DNA of 10,976 nucleotides from positions 1-10,976 of the forward strand of contig CAMBPP010000038.1 in assembly GCA_945869715.1 (NCBI GenBank). The letters are read 5' to 3'. The translations under genes and the position numbers were made by a program. The notes beneath the pieces were generated by a model. That model made no database searches and was not told where the DNA came from. It saw only the letters and a list, made by a program, of their open reading frames with translations. The stretch's first letter is position 1. Every line of letters starts with the position of its first letter. This stretch comes from Bifidobacterium breve. GTDB taxonomy: Bacteria; Actinomycetota; Acidimicrobiia; Acidimicrobiales; Ilumatobacteraceae. Positions 1 to 7,431 of this stretch are shown here, piece by piece.

Positions 1-86
1 CAGAACAGTTGATGTTGGGTTCATGCCTACGTGTGTGCATTAGACAGCACTTGGTGACAGAAATTGTCTGCTGCGGTGAAGAGCGT

Positions 87-92
87 CAGAAT
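87..92 (+). promoter_or_regulatory. Possible -10 hexamer for leaderless sirtuin mRNA
   Basis: CAGAAT matches TATAAT at four of six positions and ends exactly six bases before the ATG at 99, so transcription could begin at or next to the start codon. No convincing -35 is seen. The call rests mainly on the same spacing upstream of three other genes in this window. It also supports choosing the ATG at 99 over the upstream TTG. Confidence 0.28.
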
Positions 93-98
93 GGGCAC

Positions 99-860
99 AT
101 GTCGCAAGATCTGCTCACGCTCGCCCAAGAGATGTTGGCGGGCGCGCAGCGTGTCACTGTGCTCACAGGCGCGGGTATTTCCACCGACTCAGGTATTCCC
201 GATTTTCGTGGGCCAAACGGTGTGTGGACGCGCAACCCTGCTGCAGAAAAAGTGGCAACTCTGAAGCACTACTTGGAAGACGAAGAGATTCGCAAAATTG
301 CATGGCAAAATCGGCTCGTTTCTCCGGCGTGGAATGCGCAGCCAAACCCTGGCCACCATGCGCTTGTGCAACTAGAGCAACTAGGAAAAATGCACGGGCT
401 CATTACGCAAAACATTGATGAACTTCATCAGCGTGCAGGAAATTCACCCGACCTTGTTATTGAAGTGCACGGAACGATGTTTCGTACCGCGTGTTGGAGC
501 TGTCAGGAACGACTTCCCATGGAGAATGCAATTGAACGTGTACGAAACGGCGAGGAAGATCCGCAGTGTTTGTCGTGTGGCGGAATTCTGAAAAGTGACA
601 CCATTAGTTTCGGTCAAGCACTTGTTCCTGAAGTCATCGCGCGCGCCATGCAGGTGAGTGAAGAGTGTGATGTGTTTATTGCTGTCGGTTCCACCTTGTC
701 GGTATTTCCGGCTGCCAATGCCGTGCCTCGAGCAAAAGCAGCGGGGGCAAAAATCATCATTGTGAACGGTGTGTCCACCGAGATGGATCGCTACGCCGAT
801 GCGGTGTTGTTAGGCGATATCAGCCTTCTCTTGCCGCAATTGGTGGCTTTGCCGGGCTGA
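99..860 (+). CDS. cobB: Sir2-family NAD-dependent protein deacylase (sirtuin)
   Basis: A zinc-containing sirtuin, which removes acyl groups from lysine side chains using NAD and releases nicotinamide and O-acyl-ADP-ribose; cytosolic. Numbered from the ATG at 99 (253 aa, normal for bacterial sirtuins), the Rossmann signature GAGIS is at 24-28, followed by SGIPDFRG at 31-38. TQNID is at 103-107 and the catalytic His is H124 in the EVHG block. The zinc cysteines are C132/C135 and C157/C160, GS is at 197-198 and the ribose-binding VN at 222-223. All core residues are present. The frame stays open back to a TTG at 9, but the extra 30 residues are Cys-rich and unlike a sirtuin N terminus. No strong Shine-Dalgarno precedes 99; a -10-like CAGAAT lies six bases before the ATG. 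W69-x-x-R72 sits about where class III sirtuins have Tyr-x-x-Arg, so acyl preference is uncertain. A 44-bp gap separates it from the next gene. Confidence 0.93.
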   Translation: MSQDLLTLAQEMLAGAQRVTVLTGAGISTDSGIPDFRGPNGVWTRNPAAEKVATLKHYLEDEEIRKIAWQNRLVSPAWNAQPNPGHHALVQLEQLGKMHGLITQNIDELHQRAGNSPDLVIEVHGTMFRTACWSCQERLPMENAIERVRNGEEDPQCLSCGGILKSDTISFGQALVPEVIARAMQVSEECDVFIAVGSTLSVFPAANAVPRAKAAGAKIIIVNGVSTEMDRYADAVLLGDISLLLPQLVALPG

Positions 861-892
861 AGTTGCCCCGAGCCGAAACCCGACCAATCAGG

Positions 893-898
893 TAGCAT
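893..898 (+). promoter_or_regulatory. Probable -10 hexamer for leaderless moeB-like mRNA
   Basis: TAGCAT fits the TANNNT form of actinobacterial -10 elements and is followed by exactly six bases before the ATG at 905. That places +1 on the start codon. The 44-bp intergenic region has no good Shine-Dalgarno (only AGG at 901-903, too close to the ATG) and no recognisable -35. Leaderless initiation is therefore the simplest reading, inferred from spacing alone. Confidence 0.42.
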
Positions 899-904
899 TT
901 AGGC

Positions 905-2071
905 ATGGCTACATTTCGTGAACTTCTGTCGAAGGCAAAAGCACAAATCACCGAGGTCGACACGGCTGAAGCGCAAAAGCGCATTGAGGCTGGTGGGGTC
1001 ATTGTGCTCGACGTTCGTGAGCCAGACGAGTTTGACCAAGGAGCACTGCCCGATGTGTTGCACATTCCGCGCGGGCACTTAGAAGCACAAATTGAAGGAA
1101 AGATCATCGACAAAAGCGCACCTGTTGTGGTCTATTGCGCCGGTGGAATACGAAGTGCATTTGCTGCGCAAACTCTTCTTGAAATGGGATACACCAGTGT
1201 TATTTCCATGGACGGTGGGTTCGGAAAATGGAAAGACGAAGGTCGCGCTTGGAAGCTTCCTGTCACGTTGACCCCTGAACAGCGCAATCGCTACCAACGT
1301 CATTTGTTGTTGCCAGAAGTTGGCGTAGAGGGTCAAGCAAAGTTGCTGGGCGCAAAAGTTCTCATGCTTGGCGCTGGTGGGCTTGGTTCGCCAGCTGCGT
1401 TGTACCTTGCGGCCGCAGGTGTAGGAACCATTGGCATTATCGACATGGACGTGGTCGATGCATCTAACTTGCAGCGCCAAATTTTGCACAACCTCGACCG
1501 CATTGGCGATCGCAAAGTGGACAGTGCAAAGAAGACACTCACGCTCATGAACCCCGATGTCAACGTTGTTACCTACGACACGCGCCTCGATGCAAGCAAC
1601 ATCATGGACATCATCACTGGATACGACGTCATTGTTGACGGCGCAGACAACTTCCCAAGCCGCTACTTGTTAAACGATGCGAGCGTGAAGTTGGGCATCC
1701 CCGTGGTGCACGGTTCCATCTTCCGCTTTGAAGGAATGGTCAGCGTTTTCCACCCTCTACAAGGCCCGACCTATCGCGACATGGTTCCCGAGCCACCTCC
1801 AGCAGAACTTGCGCCAAGCTGCGCAGAAGCTGGTGTTCTTGGCGTGTTGCCAGGCATCATTGGTTCCATCCAGGCACTGGAAACCCTCAAGGTCATTTTG
1901 AATCTTGGCGAGCCACTCATTGGTCGCATTCTTGCGGTCGACACCACCGAGATGATTTTCCGCACATTCAAATTGCGTGCCGACCCATCGAACCCTGTGA
2001 CCTATGCCAACCGCGACCTCATTCAGGTACGAGACCTCGAAGGACTCTGCGGGCCACAGATGGCTCACTAG
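905..2071 (+). CDS. moeB: Rhodanese-E1 fusion: MoeB/MoeZ-type sulfur-carrier adenylyltransferase
   Basis: A 388-aa two-domain protein expected to adenylate the C-terminal Gly-Gly of a ubiquitin-like sulfur carrier (MoaD, ThiS or CysO type) and then pass sulfur to it as a thiocarboxylate, feeding molybdopterin, thiamine or cysteine synthesis. Residues about 15-115 are a rhodanese domain: LDVREPDEF at 35-43 and the loop CAGGIRS with persulfide Cys C78. Residues about 120-388 are an E1-like domain: RYQRH at 129-133, the nucleotide loop GAGGLGS at 156-162, NLQRQ at 188-192, DGADNF at 245-250, and a conserved SCAEAGVLG containing C306. The paired CxxC zinc ligands of classical MoeB are absent, as in MoeZ; the C-terminal LCG resembles MoeZ tails. 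In actinobacterial MoeZ the rhodanese domain is C-terminal; here it is N-terminal. The physiological partner cannot be read from this window, because no carrier or cofactor gene is adjacent. Confidence 0.88.
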   Translation: MATFRELLSKAKAQITEVDTAEAQKRIEAGGVIVLDVREPDEFDQGALPDVLHIPRGHLEAQIEGKIIDKSAPVVVYCAGGIRSAFAAQTLLEMGYTSVISMDGGFGKWKDEGRAWKLPVTLTPEQRNRYQRHLLLPEVGVEGQAKLLGAKVLMLGAGGLGSPAALYLAAAGVGTIGIIDMDVVDASNLQRQILHNLDRIGDRKVDSAKKTLTLMNPDVNVVTYDTRLDASNIMDIITGYDVIVDGADNFPSRYLLNDASVKLGIPVVHGSIFRFEGMVSVFHPLQGPTYRDMVPEPPPAELAPSCAEAGVLGVLPGIIGSIQALETLKVILNLGEPLIGRILAVDTTEMIFRTFKLRADPSNPVTYANRDLIQVRDLEGLCGPQMAH

Positions 2072-2074
2072 GCT
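2069..2074 (+). promoter_or_regulatory. Possible -10 hexamer for glf, formed from the preceding stop codon
   Basis: TAGGCT (TANNNT form) begins with the TAG stop of the moeB-like gene and lies exactly six bases before the GTG start of glf at 2081. If active, it would give a leaderless glf-glfT transcript independent of the upstream gene. The competing reading is read-through from upstream, since the gap is only nine bases. The AGG next to the GTG is too close to act as a normal ribosome-binding site. Confidence 0.3.
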
Positions 2075-2080
2075 GGCAGG

Positions 2081-3238
2081 GTGCCTGTACGCCCTCGTCA
2101 TATAGCCATTGTCGGTGCCGGATTCTCAGGTGCGGTCATTGCCCGTGAACTAGCAGAAGCTGGTCATCGTGTCGACGTATTCGACTCGCGTTCACATGTT
2201 GCTGGCAACTGCCACACTGAACGTCAAGACGACGACGTGATGGTTCATGTTTATGGGCCACATATTTTTCACACCGCACATGAACACGTGTGGCAATACA
2301 TGAATCGTTTCGGCACCATGATGCCGTACAACCACAAGGTGAAAGCCACCACGCAAGGAAAAGTGTTTTCTTTGCCGGTCAACTTGCTCACTATCAATCA
2401 GTTTTTTGGAAAAACGTTTACGCCTGCAGAGGCAGAAGCATTTATTACTTCAATCGGTGACCAAAGCATTACCGACCCACAATCGTTTCGTGACCAAGGT
2501 CTACGATTTGTAGGGCCAGAGTTGTATGCGGCATTTTTCGACGGATACACCCGCAAGCAGTGGGGTGTCGACCCTGTGGAGTTGCCGGCAAGCATTTTGG
2601 CGCGGTTGCCAGTGCGTTTTAACTACGACGATTCGTATTTCAACCATCCATATCAGGCCATTCCGCGCGATGGATACACGCCCATTGTGGCCAATATTCT
2701 CGACCACCCTGGCATCACGGTCACCCTCGGCGTGGTGAAGTCGCGAGCCGATCTTGAAGCAGCCGACCACGTGGTGTGGAGCGGCCCTATCGATGCATAT
2801 TTCGGTTTCGAGCATGGCCGTTTGGGGTATCGCACGCTCGATTTCGAGCGCCAAGTGCACGACGGAGACTTCCAAGGCTGTGCGGTCATGAACTACGGCG
2901 ACCCCAATGTGCCGTACACGCGTATTACCGAGCACAAGCATTTTGCATCATGGGAAACACATCAAAAAACTGTGACGTATCACGAATACAGTCGACTCGC
3001 CGACCCCAACGATGTGCCGTATTACCCCATTCGTTTGGTGAAAGAAAAGGGTCAACTGCAGCAATATGTGCACGAAGTGGGGAAGTTAAGTAACATCACC
3101 TTCGCGGGTCGCTTGGGAACATATCGTTATCTCGATATGGACGTCACAATTCACGAAGCACTAGGCGCAGTGCGAGCATTGCTCACTGCATGGGAAAATG
3201 ACACTGCAGTATCGCCCTTCTCGGTGGATCCACTCTGA
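2081..3238 (+). CDS. glf: UDP-galactopyranose mutase
   Basis: A flavoenzyme that interconverts UDP-galactopyranose and UDP-galactofuranose, the donor for galactofuran polymers; cytosolic. At 385 aa it has the usual bacterial length. The FAD-binding Rossmann motif GAGFSG is at 12-17, with a second dinucleotide-domain strand ending in VFDSR at 33-37. Family-typical blocks follow: YGPHIFHT at 58-65, FSLPVNLLTINQFF at 96-109, YTRKQWG at 156-162 and IPRDGYT at 194-200. The C-terminal flavin-contacting block GRLGTYRYLDMD is at 343-354. The start is GTG, only nine bases after the previous stop; no internal Met precedes the Rossmann motif, so the GTG is well supported. The stop TGA shares its A with the ATG of the next gene, so mutase and galactofuranosyltransferase should be translationally coupled. 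The pairing matches the mycobacterial glf-glfT2 arrangement. Confidence 0.97.
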   Translation: MPVRPRHIAIVGAGFSGAVIARELAEAGHRVDVFDSRSHVAGNCHTERQDDDVMVHVYGPHIFHTAHEHVWQYMNRFGTMMPYNHKVKATTQGKVFSLPVNLLTINQFFGKTFTPAEAEAFITSIGDQSITDPQSFRDQGLRFVGPELYAAFFDGYTRKQWGVDPVELPASILARLPVRFNYDDSYFNHPYQAIPRDGYTPIVANILDHPGITVTLGVVKSRADLEAADHVVWSGPIDAYFGFEHGRLGYRTLDFERQVHDGDFQGCAVMNYGDPNVPYTRITEHKHFASWETHQKTVTYHEYSRLADPNDVPYYPIRLVKEKGQLQQYVHEVGKLSNITFAGRLGTYRYLDMDVTIHEALGAVRALLTAWENDTAVSPFSVDPL

Positions 3239-5019
3239 TGTCTATTGCTGAATTTCCCGACGTCAATTTGTTGCAACGCATTTTGCCGGCGCGGGCCGAC
3301 ACACTTGAGCCACCGCTGTACGAACGCATTGTAGGCAACGTACAAAGTTTCGATACCTACTTTGGTGTCTTTCCAGCAGCACGGTGGCGGCGTAAATCGG
3401 CCGTTAATGCCTTGCAAGCAATTCTTGAAGTGTCGGGGCCATGCGAAATTGAAGTAGTTGCTGTGAAGCGCCTCAAAGAGAGCGTTGTTCTGACGCATGT
3501 TGCGCAACGGGCCGGTGTCGTCAACCTGCGCGTATGCGATTTGCAAGCAACAACAGTCGATTCCTACTACGTGAGCGTGCGTCGTAGCAACGACAACGGT
3601 GGTCGTTTGCTCAGTGGCGGCTGGTATTCAGGCGTTGCTCCATTGCGGGAAGTGCGCATGAATGCGGTCATCACAACCTTCAACCGTCAGCCTTATGTTC
3701 TTGCAAACATTGAGCGCATGCGTCAACTCATTACTGAAGTGCCAAGCATTGAACAATCTTTCCGCACCACCATTATTGACAACGGGCGCAACTTGGAAGT
3801 GCCAGCAAGTTCAGGCATGTGCCCAACTCTTATTCCTAACCCCAACTTGGGTGGTGCTGGTGGTTTTGCTCGCGGTCTCATTCATGCGCGCAACGACGAG
3901 TGGACTACTCACGTGTTGTTCATGGACGACGATATATCTCTTGAAGTTGAATCTTTGGTACGCACTATTGCGATGTTCCGCTATGCCACCGACGACAAGT
4001 TGTGTATTCATGGCGCCATGATCTCAGAAGAAATTCCCTGGATGCAGTTTGAAGCCGGCGCGCATTACGCATGGCGGTATACGTATCCATTACGCGCAAT
4101 TGGCCGCGAAGACGACCTCCGTGATCGCATTACGGTGCTGGCCGACGAGCTAGAGCCGAAGTTTGAATACACGGCATGGTGGTACACCGCGTTCCCTATT
4201 GCGGTAGGAAAAGAAAACCCTGTACCAGTTTTTGTGCGAGGCGACGACGTTGCCTACGGGCTCATGCACACCGGTGAACACAGCATCACCATGAAAGGTG
4301 TTGCTGTATGGCACGCCGACTTCGCCCTGAAAAATGGCCCGATGACTCTGTATTACGAAACACGCAACATGCTGCTGGTGGAAACATTGGTTTACGACCA
4401 GCACAAGTGGTACCACACCGCATATCGCACGTTGTCGTTTGGCTTCCGCAATATTTTTTCACTGCGCTATGCCAGCTTGGAATACATGCTCAAAGGCCTC
4501 GACCATTATTTGGAAGGGCCTGACTTCTGGCGCAATGTAGACCATGCTGCAATGCACGATGAAGTGCGCGTATGCCCCGAAGAAAAAGCTGGGCCATTAA
4601 GTGCTGGACTTGGAGCCATTCAAATTCCTGCTGGTATTCCGAAGCCCATTCGCCTGATTGGCTTCATTGCTGCAGTTCCATTGGTGGGTGGCTACATATT
4701 GCCGCAGTGGATGCGTTCAAAAAAGATGGGTGTTGCGCCCATCAACTCACGTGCGGTTGGCTTAGCTACTCGGCGAAACAGTATTTTGCATCGCCATCCA
4801 CGCCTCGACGAGGGCTATGTGTTGGTACGAGACACACCACGTTTCTGGCGCGACATGAAGGCCTTGCGCGTGTCGCTTATGCGTTTGCGCCGCGACTACC
4901 CGCGCTTGAAGCGTGAATACCGTGCGTATTACCCCGAAATGGTCAGCGATGAAGCGTGGGCAAAGCGTTTCGGCGTATCTATAGACGATCTGCGGTCGTC
5001 ATCAGCGCCATCCAAGTAA
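3238..5019 (+). CDS. glfT2: GlfT2-like galactofuranosyltransferase (GT2 family)
   Basis: A 593-aa processive-type galactofuranosyltransferase, expected to build a galactofuran chain from UDP-galactofuranose at the inner face of the membrane. Layout fits GlfT2: an N-terminal beta-rich domain (about 1-135), a GT-A catalytic domain (about 138-400) and a C-terminal helical domain. Visible motifs are the GT-A entry ITTFNR at 145-150, a metal-binding DDD triad at 230-232 within FMDDDIS, the acceptor-site tryptophan pair W314-W315, the acidic RGDD at 334-337 that carries the presumed catalytic base, and WHADF at 358-362 with the His that completes the metal site. One hydrophobic stretch near 471-488 could touch the membrane; there is no signal peptide. 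A GGTGGA at 3223-3228 lies inside the end of glf, nine bases before the ATG. The last 41 bp overlap the convergent cell-wall gene. Bifunctional beta-5/beta-6 linkage specificity is inferred from family only. Confidence 0.92.
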   Translation: MSIAEFPDVNLLQRILPARADTLEPPLYERIVGNVQSFDTYFGVFPAARWRRKSAVNALQAILEVSGPCEIEVVAVKRLKESVVLTHVAQRAGVVNLRVCDLQATTVDSYYVSVRRSNDNGGRLLSGGWYSGVAPLREVRMNAVITTFNRQPYVLANIERMRQLITEVPSIEQSFRTTIIDNGRNLEVPASSGMCPTLIPNPNLGGAGGFARGLIHARNDEWTTHVLFMDDDISLEVESLVRTIAMFRYATDDKLCIHGAMISEEIPWMQFEAGAHYAWRYTYPLRAIGREDDLRDRITVLADELEPKFEYTAWWYTAFPIAVGKENPVPVFVRGDDVAYGLMHTGEHSITMKGVAVWHADFALKNGPMTLYYETRNMLLVETLVYDQHKWYHTAYRTLSFGFRNIFSLRYASLEYMLKGLDHYLEGPDFWRNVDHAAMHDEVRVCPEEKAGPLSAGLGAIQIPAGIPKPIRLIGFIAAVPLVGGYILPQWMRSKKMGVAPINSRAVGLATRRNSILHRHPRLDEGYVLVRDTPRFWRDMKALRVSLMRLRRDYPRLKREYRAYYPEMVSDEAWAKRFGVSIDDLRSSSAPSK

Positions 5020-7354
5020 CCCTGTTGACATTGCCGTTAACGGGCAGCTTTGCACGCTGTTGGAATTGCTTCACGTAGTAAACAGTGGGGCCGTCGTAGT
5101 AGCCGGACGTTTTCAATGTAATTTTCAGCACACGGTTGAGCGTTGCTTGCAGAACCTTTACCGATGGATGCTGGGTGCCGAGACGCAGAACAGATGAACG
5201 CGGCTTTTTGTCGAGGCCGAGGCTTTTCCACACATCAATATCGACAATGCCATCGACGGGAAGAGCCATGGCGGTTTCGTATCTCATAACGAGTGTTTTC
5301 GTGCTCTTGCCGAAAACGCCATCGGTAGGAATCGCTTTTTTCTTCAGTTTGAAAGCGGTGTTGAGCGACTTTTGTACCAATTTCACCATGTCGCCTTTTT
5401 GGTTGGTGCGCAGTGGTAATCCAACGACCACATCGGGAGCACCCGGCGTTTGAGGGAGCAGACCCTGTGTGCGCAGTGCGTCGAGCTGAGTGCGAATGTA
5501 CAAAGCGAATTCTGTTTTGCCCGTTGCAGTGAGATGAATATTGTCATTTTTTACAAACCAGCGCCACTTCGGAGTATCAGAGGTGTACGTATTCCAATCG
5601 AGAACGGTGACATTTGCATGTGTGGCAGCAATGTTGGCTAACGCCGCATTTGAAACTTCAAAACCTGCGGTAGTGCGCCGGGTAGACATGTTGATGAAAA
5701 CAATTCTTTGCACACCTTTAGCGGTGAGAGCAGCAACCACTTGATCGGCTTCTGTGCCAAAGGTGCCGGGCGCATCGTTGTAGCCCAGTTCAATAACAGC
5801 AATCGCTGGTGTTTTGTCTGCGGGTAACGAGTTGATGATGGTAATTCCGTCGGGCGTTCCTGTGCATGAAGCGCCAATGAGGCAACGGGAACTCAACGCT
5901 TGGTAATCGACATTGGGGTAGGCAGGGCGAACGATGCTATTGAATTCAGCAGTAACGCTTTCGCCAACAGAGTCGCCAATGAACAACATGGGCCCAACCA
6001 CTGTTGACGTTGCCGATGAGCCATAAACAGGTGTGGTTTCATACCACGGAGAGCGCAGGCTAAATGCCGACTTGAAATCCCATCCGCTCACACTCACGAC
6101 GCCCGCTGTGCCAGAAATGGTCACCTTGGTTGCATAACCATTCCAATCGCTTCCGAGCCCGTCGTGTGTTGTGACCACAGAAAGCAACACTCCAATGGTG
6201 GGGTATTTCTTTTGAATGCTCTGTGCGGCAATCACCGCACTCCAATTGAGGTCCGATGAATCGGCTGCAATATCGCCATCATCAACGCGCATAGGAAAGG
6301 TAGTTCCTGCAGTACGGCCGCCGTTCGACGATGTGAACTCAGTACTCACCACGCCACCTTTTGCGGTGCGCAGAATGAATCCACTGGTATCGCTAATGGC
6401 GGTATTCGTGCGAATGTCTTCGAGTACCAGTATCGGTCTTCCTATTTTTTCACGTAAGGCTGCACCGCCGTACACCTGACACGACTGGGTATCACACGTT
6501 TTGGCATAGCTGTAGCGCTTTTGGCCAAGTGAATATGAACGTGCAGCAACTGCTTGTGCGCGTAGCGCGTTCATTCCGGCTCCACCGGCGAGGTCGCCCC
6601 ATGATGCAGGAGATTCACGAGGAACTACTCCACGCAAATAGTCGTCGAGTTTGACGAGGTTGACGGTGCGATTTTCTTTGTCGGTTCCATTTACGGCACG
6701 AATGGTTCCGCGGTAGTAACGCGTGGCGCCCGCTGGTTCGCATACGCCAATTGCATCGTTTGGCATCACTGCTGCAGACGCATCGTTACTCAGGGCCGAA
6801 GAAACATTTGTTGGGCCGGCGATGTCGGTAACCAGCACAAACTTATTTGCAACAGGGTCAGACTGTTCAGCAACACATGTTGGGGTCGTGCTTCCCCACA
6901 CACGGTAAGTGCCAACAGTGCCGGCAATTTCTCGCACAACGAGCGCTGCCCATTTACGCCCCGGCACTGGGTCATTCTCAAGCAGCAGGGAAGCGTTCTC
7001 TGACACCATTGCGGTTTGCTTGTTGTCAAGAGTGGTGAGTCGCACGCTCATGACGCCATTGGGGTTGAGACCTGCATCTGCATCGGTGAGCGGCGAGAGC
7101 GTTGTGCCGCCGTAATAGAAGTCGAGAATTTCTTGCCAGGTTTTGTTGTAGGTGGTGGCCCAGCCGAGTGCGCCGTACTGGCTCATGCCGCGCCCGTGGC
7201 CGTTGCCTTTGCCGTTCACCAAAATAGATGCAGGGGGTTGGCCAGCCATATCTTCTGCCTTACTTGTGCCTGTTGCTGCTACGAGCACAACGGTGCTTAA
7301 CGTCAATGCTGCAACAATGATGCGACGAAGTTGAGTTGAGGACACGTGGATCAT
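4979..7354 (-). CDS. Secreted SpoIID/LytB + SGNH esterase + peptidoglycan-binding protein
   Basis: A 791-aa exported cell-wall protein. An ideal Shine-Dalgarno (AAGGAGG) fixes the start at 7354, though the frame continues back to a TTG at 7411. Residues 1-33 form a signal peptide (basic RR at 10-11, hydrophobic core, Ser-Lys-Ala cleavage site). About 44-375 is a SpoIID/LytB region: NGHGRGMSQYG at 51-61, LDDYLRGVVPRE at 236-247 with candidate catalytic E247, ALRAQAVAARSY at 263-274, CQVYGG at 292-297 and SSNGGRT at 342-348. SpoIID homologues are lytic transglycosylases acting on peptide-free glycan. About 453-625 is an OatA-like SGNH domain with GDS at 460-462, GYND at 524-527 and D604-x-x-H607, so the catalytic residues are complete. 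Two peptidoglycan-binding modules follow (about 654-713 and 729-785). No sporulation genes are nearby, so a role in growth or division is more likely. The exact substrates are unknown. Confidence 0.9.
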   Translation of the reverse strand: MIHVSSTQLRRIIVAALTLSTVVLVAATGTSKAEDMAGQPPASILVNGKGNGHGRGMSQYGALGWATTYNKTWQEILDFYYGGTTLSPLTDADAGLNPNGVMSVRLTTLDNKQTAMVSENASLLLENDPVPGRKWAALVVREIAGTVGTYRVWGSTTPTCVAEQSDPVANKFVLVTDIAGPTNVSSALSNDASAAVMPNDAIGVCEPAGATRYYRGTIRAVNGTDKENRTVNLVKLDDYLRGVVPRESPASWGDLAGGAGMNALRAQAVAARSYSLGQKRYSYAKTCDTQSCQVYGGAALREKIGRPILVLEDIRTNTAISDTSGFILRTAKGGVVSTEFTSSNGGRTAGTTFPMRVDDGDIAADSSDLNWSAVIAAQSIQKKYPTIGVLLSVVTTHDGLGSDWNGYATKVTISGTAGVVSVSGWDFKSAFSLRSPWYETTPVYGSSATSTVVGPMLFIGDSVGESVTAEFNSIVRPAYPNVDYQALSSRCLIGASCTGTPDGITIINSLPADKTPAIAVIELGYNDAPGTFGTEADQVVAALTAKGVQRIVFINMSTRRTTAGFEVSNAALANIAATHANVTVLDWNTYTSDTPKWRWFVKNDNIHLTATGKTEFALYIRTQLDALRTQGLLPQTPGAPDVVVGLPLRTNQKGDMVKLVQKSLNTAFKLKKKAIPTDGVFGKSTKTLVMRYETAMALPVDGIVDIDVWKSLGLDKKPRSSVLRLGTQHPSVKVLQATLNRVLKITLKTSGYYDGPTVYYVKQFQQRAKLPVNGNVNRVTWMALMTTADRL

Positions 7355-7357
7355 GTT

Positions 7358-7364
7358 CCTCCTT
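7358..7364 (-). promoter_or_regulatory. Strong Shine-Dalgarno that fixes the start of the SpoIID-SGNH gene
   Basis: Read on the minus strand, AAGGAGG ends three bases before the ATG at 7354-7352. It matches the 16S rRNA anti-Shine-Dalgarno perfectly and rules in favour of this ATG over the TTG 57 bases upstream. The predicted protein then begins with a normal signal peptide, which agrees. Confidence 0.8.
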
Positions 7365-7387
7365 AGGGTAGTTGTGCCGACATGATG

Positions 7388-7393
7388 ATTATC
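7388..7393 (-). promoter_or_regulatory. Candidate -10 element for the SpoIID-SGNH gene
   Basis: GATAAT on the minus strand matches TATAAT at five of six positions and would place the transcript start near 7381, giving a leader of about 27 nt that contains the Shine-Dalgarno. No good -35 is found at 16-18 bp; TTGGAG upstream is too close (12 bp). Confidence 0.33.
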
Positions 7394-7431
7394 GGCAGAT
7401 CCCGCCTCCAACTTGAGTGTTCGCGGGTGTG

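Noticed and set aside
9..98. N-terminal extension of the sirtuin back to a TTG at 9
   Set aside because: The extra 30 residues are Cys-rich and unlike sirtuin N termini. The ATG at 99 gives a normal length and agrees with the -10-like hexamer six bases upstream.
853..870. GC-rich hairpin after the sirtuin gene as a terminator
   Set aside because: Only 4-bp stems can form and no U-tract follows.
1079..1489. 136-codon minus-strand open frame antisense to the moeB-like gene, and similar ones at 2501-2941 and 7625-8050
   Set aside because: Each lies wholly inside a well-identified gene on the other strand, has no recognisable domain and no ribosome-binding site; these are coding shadows.
4984..5000. 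Hairpin in the convergent overlap as a bidirectional terminator
   Set aside because: The stem is only 5-6 bp, both genes still code through it, and neither strand has a following U-run.
5034..5043. Perfect palindrome CCGTTAACGG near the 3' end of the SpoIID-SGNH gene
   Set aside because: It lies inside the conserved second peptidoglycan-binding module, is explained by coding sequence, and has no U-tract or promoter nearby.
7355..7411. TTG start at 7411 for the SpoIID-SGNH gene
   Set aside because: It would add 19 residues before the signal peptide and read through a perfect Shine-Dalgarno placed for the ATG at 7354.
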